Below, in pieces: positions 18,040 through 21,059 of a DNA stretch of 21,059 nt. This DNA is from Turicibacter sp. (GTDB lineage: Bacteria > Bacillota > Bacilli > MOL361 > Turicibacteraceae): NCBI GenBank assembly GCA_030531025.1, contig JAUMTV010000059.1, forward strand, positions 1 to 21,059, given 5' to 3'. Position numbers and translations under genes: made by a program. The notes below the pieces were generated by a model, which searched no databases, was not told the DNA's origin, and saw only the letters and a list, made by a program, of their open reading frames with translations. Position 1 is the first letter of the stretch. Every line of letters starts with the position of its first letter.

Positions 18040-18534
18040 GATTGAAAAGCATTAAATTTAATAAAATGATTAAAGAAGTACACCCTAAGGGTAACACAGT
18101 ATATGAATTGTTTTTCGAAAAATATTCCAACATGAGTGTGGTTATAATATAAAATAGCAACTATAGGATATTATATCGCTTAGCTGCTGTTTTTATATTT
18201 CATTAATACATGATTGAAGTAGATGAGAGACTATTAGAAATTCATATTCTTGGATAATTTTTGCTTCTGAATTAACTAGTTCAACTTCATATACAAAATA
18301 GTATAACCACATAGACGGATAGAATAATCTAGTCCCAAATAGAATAAAAATAATGATCTCAAATAGTTAGATGATTTGAACTATTACTTAGTGATTGAGG
18401 AAGAGTATTTAAATTTAAAACATTAAACATACTAGTAATAAGATTTGTTAATATAAGGGATAGAGTAGAAATCTCATCATATTTATATTCTAATTTCTGA
18501 GTTGAACTCTACTGATACGAAAAAAAATCATAAT
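18040..18534. other. AT-rich intergenic region with hairpins and possible gene debris
   Basis: No convincing gene is present. Visible items are a palindrome TTTTTCGAAAAA (about 18110-18121), a TATAAT at 18143-18148 without a good -35 box, and a terminator-like hairpin at 18156-18188. Two adjacent open minus-strand stretches in different frames (18193-18366 and 18359-18508) may be remnants of a decayed gene. Stops and loss of frame make expression unlikely. Confidence 0.5.
18156..18200 (+). terminator. Terminator-like hairpin in the intergenic region
   Basis: AGCAACTA (18156-18163) pairs with TAGCTGCT (18181-18188) with one mismatch. Inside is GATAT (18167-18171) / ATATC (18173-18177) across a 3x3 internal loop. 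GTTTTTATATTT follows, so it could end plus-strand transcripts. It starts only eight bases after a TATAAT, so an attenuator-like or very short transcript is conceivable. Confidence 0.4.
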
Positions 18535-18563
18535 TTGACAATAATCGATATTTTTGTTATATA
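18535..18563 (+). promoter_or_regulatory. Near-consensus promoter in the intergenic region
   Basis: A perfect TTGACA (18535-18540), an exact 17-bp spacer and TATATA (18558-18563) form one of the best promoters in the window, although no ORF starts within 300 bp. It reads toward the hairpin at 18605-18637. Confidence 0.65.
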
Positions 18564-18569
18564 TTGTTA

Positions 18570-18648
18570 AGCTAATATGATTATAGGATAATAACCAATT
18601 ATGGAAGTACACTGAATCTATAAGATAAAGAGTACTTTTTATTTTTTA
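18570..18648 (+). ncRNA. Candidate small RNA, about 75-80 nt
   Basis: A transcript from the promoter at 18535-18563 would start near 18570 and end at a hairpin, AAGTAC (18605-18610) / GTACTT (18632-18637). Inside it are further pairs CT/AG and ATCT-ATA-AGAT, then TTTTTATTTTTT. No reading frame with a ribosome site is present in it. Promoter plus terminator at this spacing is the standard signature of a small regulatory RNA. Alternatively it is an attenuated leader of the GGDEF gene about 245 bp downstream. No known riboswitch class is recognised. Confidence 0.4.
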
Positions 18649-18893
18649 GTATATTCTGATTAAATATTTTAGATGAATTTGATTATGTTTTTTATAATGG
18701 ATTGACGTGATTCCGTATAATTAAAAGAGTATCATTACTAGCAATTCTTAATAAGAACTCCTAAACAAGCGCTGTATAAATGACATCAAGAATAGAAGAT
18801 TCTTAGTAGTAAAATCCACTCAACCGTATACTTACCATAATTAAATTTAAACAAAGTAGAGAGTTTTATGATAAAGGAGATGCGGTAGGTCAT
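18649..18893 (+). other. Upstream region of the GGDEF gene
   Basis: AT-rich, without a recognisable gene. It contains TATAAT boxes (18693-18698, 18716-18721) lacking correctly spaced -35 elements and two small hairpins (TTCTTA-A-TAAGAA; AAGAAT-AGAAG-ATTCTT). The GGDEF ribosome site AAAGGAGA lies at 18873-18880. The promoter could not be assigned. Confidence 0.4.
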
Positions 18894-20078
18894 ATGAAAC
18901 TGGAAAACAAAATGTTTAAAACAATTTTAGAATATTCTCAAACAGGTTTTGTCATATTCGATGAAAATTTAAACGTTCTTTATGTAAATAAATATATTGA
19001 AAATTTAGCAAAAGAACATTGTGCTTGTTTAACTAGCTTATATAAGAGTAGGTGTAATAGTTCTTCCCTTGTAGAGTTCTGTAATCGTTGTAATGATAAG
19101 GGATGCCAAGTTTCACAAGTACTAAATCAAGTGGCTATAGATAGGAAATGTAGAGTATTGAATAATCTTTTATTTACGACAGGCAGAATAATTAATCATT
19201 TTAATTGTTCCGTTCAGTATATAGAAGGATATATAGTGATGGAGTTTAAAGAGGCAGAGCGTGAAAAGAACCAATTTCTTATGATTGAAAATCTTTTAGA
19301 TAGTGTAGATGAATTAATGTGTTATAAAGACGATAATCTAAAATATCAATATATTAACAAAGCCTACGCAGAATTCTTAGGGAAAGATAAGGAAGAGGTT
19401 TTAAACCTAACAGATAAAGAGCTGTTACCACCAGAATTAGCAACTCATTGTACTAACAGTGACTTATTAGCTTTACAGAAAGGTGAGCTTGTGACCTATG
19501 AAGAAGTGGGGGATGTGATTTATAAAGTTAGAAAATTAAAATATGAAAATGGTATCTTTTTGGTTGGAAAAGATGTAACAAAAGAGCAACACTATGGGAA
19601 GCTAGCCTTTATAGATCAATTAACAGGAGTATATAATCGACATAAATTTATGGAAGAAATTTCAGAAATATATAAATCAGAAAAAAACACCTATTATCTT
19701 GGATTAATTGATTTAGATGGATTAAGAGATTTAAACAATACCTATGGACATCATAAGGGGGACTCATATTTAGGTGCATTAGGGGGAATTTTACAAAATA
19801 TTTTTAAGAATGTTAGTTATCGACTTGGCGGCGATGAGTTTGCTATTTTAATTTCTGAGAAAGAATCTGACATAAAAGGCAAAATATCATATTTATTTGA
19901 TGATTTAAAACAATTAAATTTACAGCCTAAAATGACGATTAGTATGGGAGTTAGAAGATTTGATATTTCCTTAAGTTATCAAGAGAACTATGAACTAACG
20001 GATCGATTATTGTATGCTGCCAAAACAGCTGGAAAAAATGATGTTGTTTTTGATTTTCAAGAATTAGAGAGAGAATAA
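18894..20078 (+). CDS. Cys-rich PAS-PAS-GGDEF diguanylate cyclase
   Basis: A 394-residue soluble protein with no membrane segment, predicted to make cyclic di-GMP in response to a cytoplasmic signal. The first PAS-like domain (about 7-118) has an unusual cysteine cluster: Cys43, 45, 54, 63, 66 and 71, including CNRCNDKGC. It resembles cysteine-rich PAS domains found in other sensor proteins and may bind metal or sense redox state (inference). A second PAS domain (about 127-230) follows (MCYKDDNLKYQYINKAYAEFLG). The GGDEF domain starts at DQLTGVYNR (241-249), with metal-site Asp273 and an intact GGDEF motif (312-316). The product-inhibition I-site RxxD is absent (IFKN at that position), so feedback control is not expected. 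The ribosome site AAAGGAGA is 13 bases from ATG 18894, somewhat far. The gene stands alone, with non-conserved surroundings. Confidence 0.92.
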   Translation: MKLENKMFKTILEYSQTGFVIFDENLNVLYVNKYIENLAKEHCACLTSLYKSRCNSSSLVEFCNRCNDKGCQVSQVLNQVAIDRKCRVLNNLLFTTGRIINHFNCSVQYIEGYIVMEFKEAEREKNQFLMIENLLDSVDELMCYKDDNLKYQYINKAYAEFLGKDKEEVLNLTDKELLPPELATHCTNSDLLALQKGELVTYEEVGDVIYKVRKLKYENGIFLVGKDVTKEQHYGKLAFIDQLTGVYNRHKFMEEISEIYKSEKNTYYLGLIDLDGLRDLNNTYGHHKGDSYLGALGGILQNIFKNVSYRLGGDEFAILISEKESDIKGKISYLFDDLKQLNLQPKMTISMGVRRFDISLSYQENYELTDRLLYAAKTAGKNDVVFDFQELERE

Positions 20079-20111
20079 AAAAAGTTGAGATCAATGGGGG
20101 ATTTTTTATTC
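20073..20111 (+). terminator. Weak terminator-like stem after the GGDEF gene
   Basis: GAATAAAAAA (20073-20082) pairs perfectly with TTTTTTATTC (20102-20111) around a 19-nt loop. The stem contains almost only A-T pairs and overlaps the stop codon, so strength is doubtful. Confidence 0.4.
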
Positions 20112-20245
20112 TATTACGAGATATATTGGTTCAAATATGAATACCGATTAGGAAGAAAGCTGACCGAATAGGATGATGGGGGTTTATTTAAGTGGTCTTT
20201 ATTGTATATTAAAGCTGAAAGTTGAAGTAAATAGGGGGGGATTAG

Positions 20246-20443
20246 ATGGAAGCAATTAAGCAGCAATTACTTCAAGTTCAATAGGCATTACAAGAACAGT
20301 ACGAGACACCAGTAGAACTAATTGAGAGATTAAAGCAAGAAGGAAAAAGTATGCATGAAATTGAGCAGGCTATTTTAATGATGAATCGAATTCAAGGAGC
20401 TCATCATTCGGTAGTAACTGCGTTAAAGATAATAGAAGAATAG
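20246..20443 (+). pseudogene. Small helical ORF interrupted by an in-frame amber codon
   Basis: A purine-rich ribosome site (AGGGGGGG, 20233-20240) lies five bases before ATG 20246. The frame runs 65 codons to TAG 20441-20443, apart from a TAG at codon 13 (20282-20284). On either side the sequence is coherent and Gln/Glu/Leu-rich: MEAIKQQLLQVQ, then ALQEQYETPVELIERLKQEG and a helical tail MHEIEQAILMMNRIQGAHHS. The stop sits where a Gln (CAG) would fit, so a single C-to-T change would explain it. ATG 20351 inside the frame also has a GAAGGA site about eight bases upstream and could make a 30-residue product. Family unknown. A nonsense mutation is the simplest view; suppression is possible but unsupported. 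Confidence 0.5.
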
Positions 20444-20444
20444 C

Positions 20445-20476
20445 GAAAAAAATCTTGATATCATTGATATTTTTTA
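20445..20476 (+). terminator. Weak terminator-like structure after the amber-split ORF
   Basis: An A-run ending in ATC faces GATATTTTTT across a loop holding the TGATATCA palindrome, with one bulged base. The stem is almost all A-T. It lies directly after the TAG at 20441-20443, which supports that ORF as a former gene. Confidence 0.4.
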
Positions 20477-20533
20477 AATAATTGGTTAAGTCATTAGATT
20501 CAGTCAGTCTATTAGATTTAAATAAAAACGAAA

Positions 20534-20584
20534 GCAAAATAAAAAACAACAGATAGTACTCCCTATCTGTTGTTTTAATTTTGC
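20534..20584. terminator. Long bidirectional hairpin
   Basis: GCAAAAT plus AAACAACAGATAG (within 20534-20556) pairs with CTATCTGTTGTTT plus ATTTTGC (20563-20584) around a TACTCC loop. The stem is over 20 bp with a small asymmetric internal A-rich loop. T runs occur within the right arm and A runs in the left, so it could terminate in both directions. It sits between two stretches with no confident gene. Confidence 0.6.
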
Positions 20585-21053
20585 TTCCATACATGAAAGT
20601 TTTGTATAGTAATTATTAAAACTTGTATAATTAAAATTTTCAAGCTTGATTAGTTGTGTAAAGGAGAGTATATAAAACTATATTTATGTGGAAAAAGTAT
20701 AATAGGAACTATAAATTTAAAAATAATATGAATAATAGTATTGATCAATAAAATATCTTTAGGATTTACTTCTAATGATAAAAAACTTATTTTTTATATA
20801 TTAAGGATAAAAGTCTAGAAGAAAAGTATCCCAATAGGGTATCTTTTTGTCTACAATTTGCTGATTAAAGAAACAAAATCGGTGCTTTATTATAGAAGTT
20901 ATTAAAAGAAGATAAATATAACATATGATTATAAAGTTTTGATTTTACGAGGTTCATAGGAGATTTTAGATAAAAATAAATCAAAATAAGTGCAATTATC
21001 TTTCAAGTAGTTTATAATTTTATATTGTCATTATTATAAAGTGAGTTGATAAA
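20585..21053. other. AT-rich region without recognisable gene
   Basis: No ORF with a ribosome site and coding character is visible on either strand. A partly mispaired terminator-like element (AAAAG…CCC-AATA-GGG…CTTTTT, 20817-20844) and scattered A/T boxes are present. The region may hold the promoter of a gene starting at the right edge. Confidence 0.4.
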
Positions 21054-21059
21054 ATGAAA
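21054..21059 (+). CDS. Possible start of a gene running off the window
   Basis: The window ends in ATGAAA, preceded by AAGTGAG (21040-21046) as a possible ribosome site. Only two codons are visible, so nothing can be said about the product. Confidence 0.3.

Noticed and set aside
18895..20078. GGDEF gene plus intergenic RNA as a cyclic di-GMP riboswitch system
   Set aside because: The 18570-18648 candidate RNA lacks the conserved sequences of GEMM-I or GEMM-II riboswitches, so no such link is claimed.

Overview
The window comes from a low-GC Gram-positive bacterium (Bacillota). Coding sequence is AT-rich, ribosome binding sites are strong AGGAGG/GAGGTGA types, intrinsic terminators are A-stem-T, and the gene order around alaS matches that of Bacillus subtilis (mnmA, recD2, alaS, ireB, ruvX, DUF1292, mltG, trmR). 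Codon use and the mix of Bacilli-like and clostridial traits would fit a Turicibacter-like organism, but no rRNA or marker gene is present, so this is only a guess.

Region 1-8082 is a nucleoside-uptake locus. After the probable tail of an off-window gene and its terminator (57-87) come three BMP/PnrA-type substrate-binding lipoproteins in a row. The first (273-1497) is strongly diverged and broken by a stop, a roughly 110-bp structured insert and an A8 frameshift. The second (1683-2795) and third (3051-4187) are intact, and each has its own promoter and terminator. Next is a one-base-overlapping nupO-nupP-nupQ ABC transporter operon with its own promoter and a strong terminator. A 16-bp motif is shared by the upstream regions of the third lipoprotein and the transporter.

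Region 8083-12110 holds mnmA and recD2, closely spaced, then a 55-residue Met/His/Cys-rich membrane or secreted peptide and a terminator. Region 12160-18039 is a housekeeping block. It starts with a promoter and an alanine-type T-box leader upstream of alaS, followed by ireB-ruvX (4-nt overlap), a DUF1292 protein, mltG and trmR, and ends in a terminator. An unusual 19-bp hairpin closed by a UACG tetraloop sits just upstream of the mltG ribosome binding site.

Region 18040-21059 is sparse. It has an 850-bp AT-rich gap containing a near-consensus promoter followed about 75 nt later by a terminator-like hairpin (small RNA candidate), and possible minus-strand gene debris. Then come a Cys-rich PAS-PAS-GGDEF diguanylate cyclase, a small helical ORF interrupted by an in-frame amber codon, a long hairpin, and about 460 bp in which I recognise no gene. 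I see no CRISPR array, tRNA, rRNA or intact transposase. No wholly new multi-gene system is evident. The most unusual items are the structured insert, the small-RNA candidate, the amber-split ORF and the 55-residue peptide.
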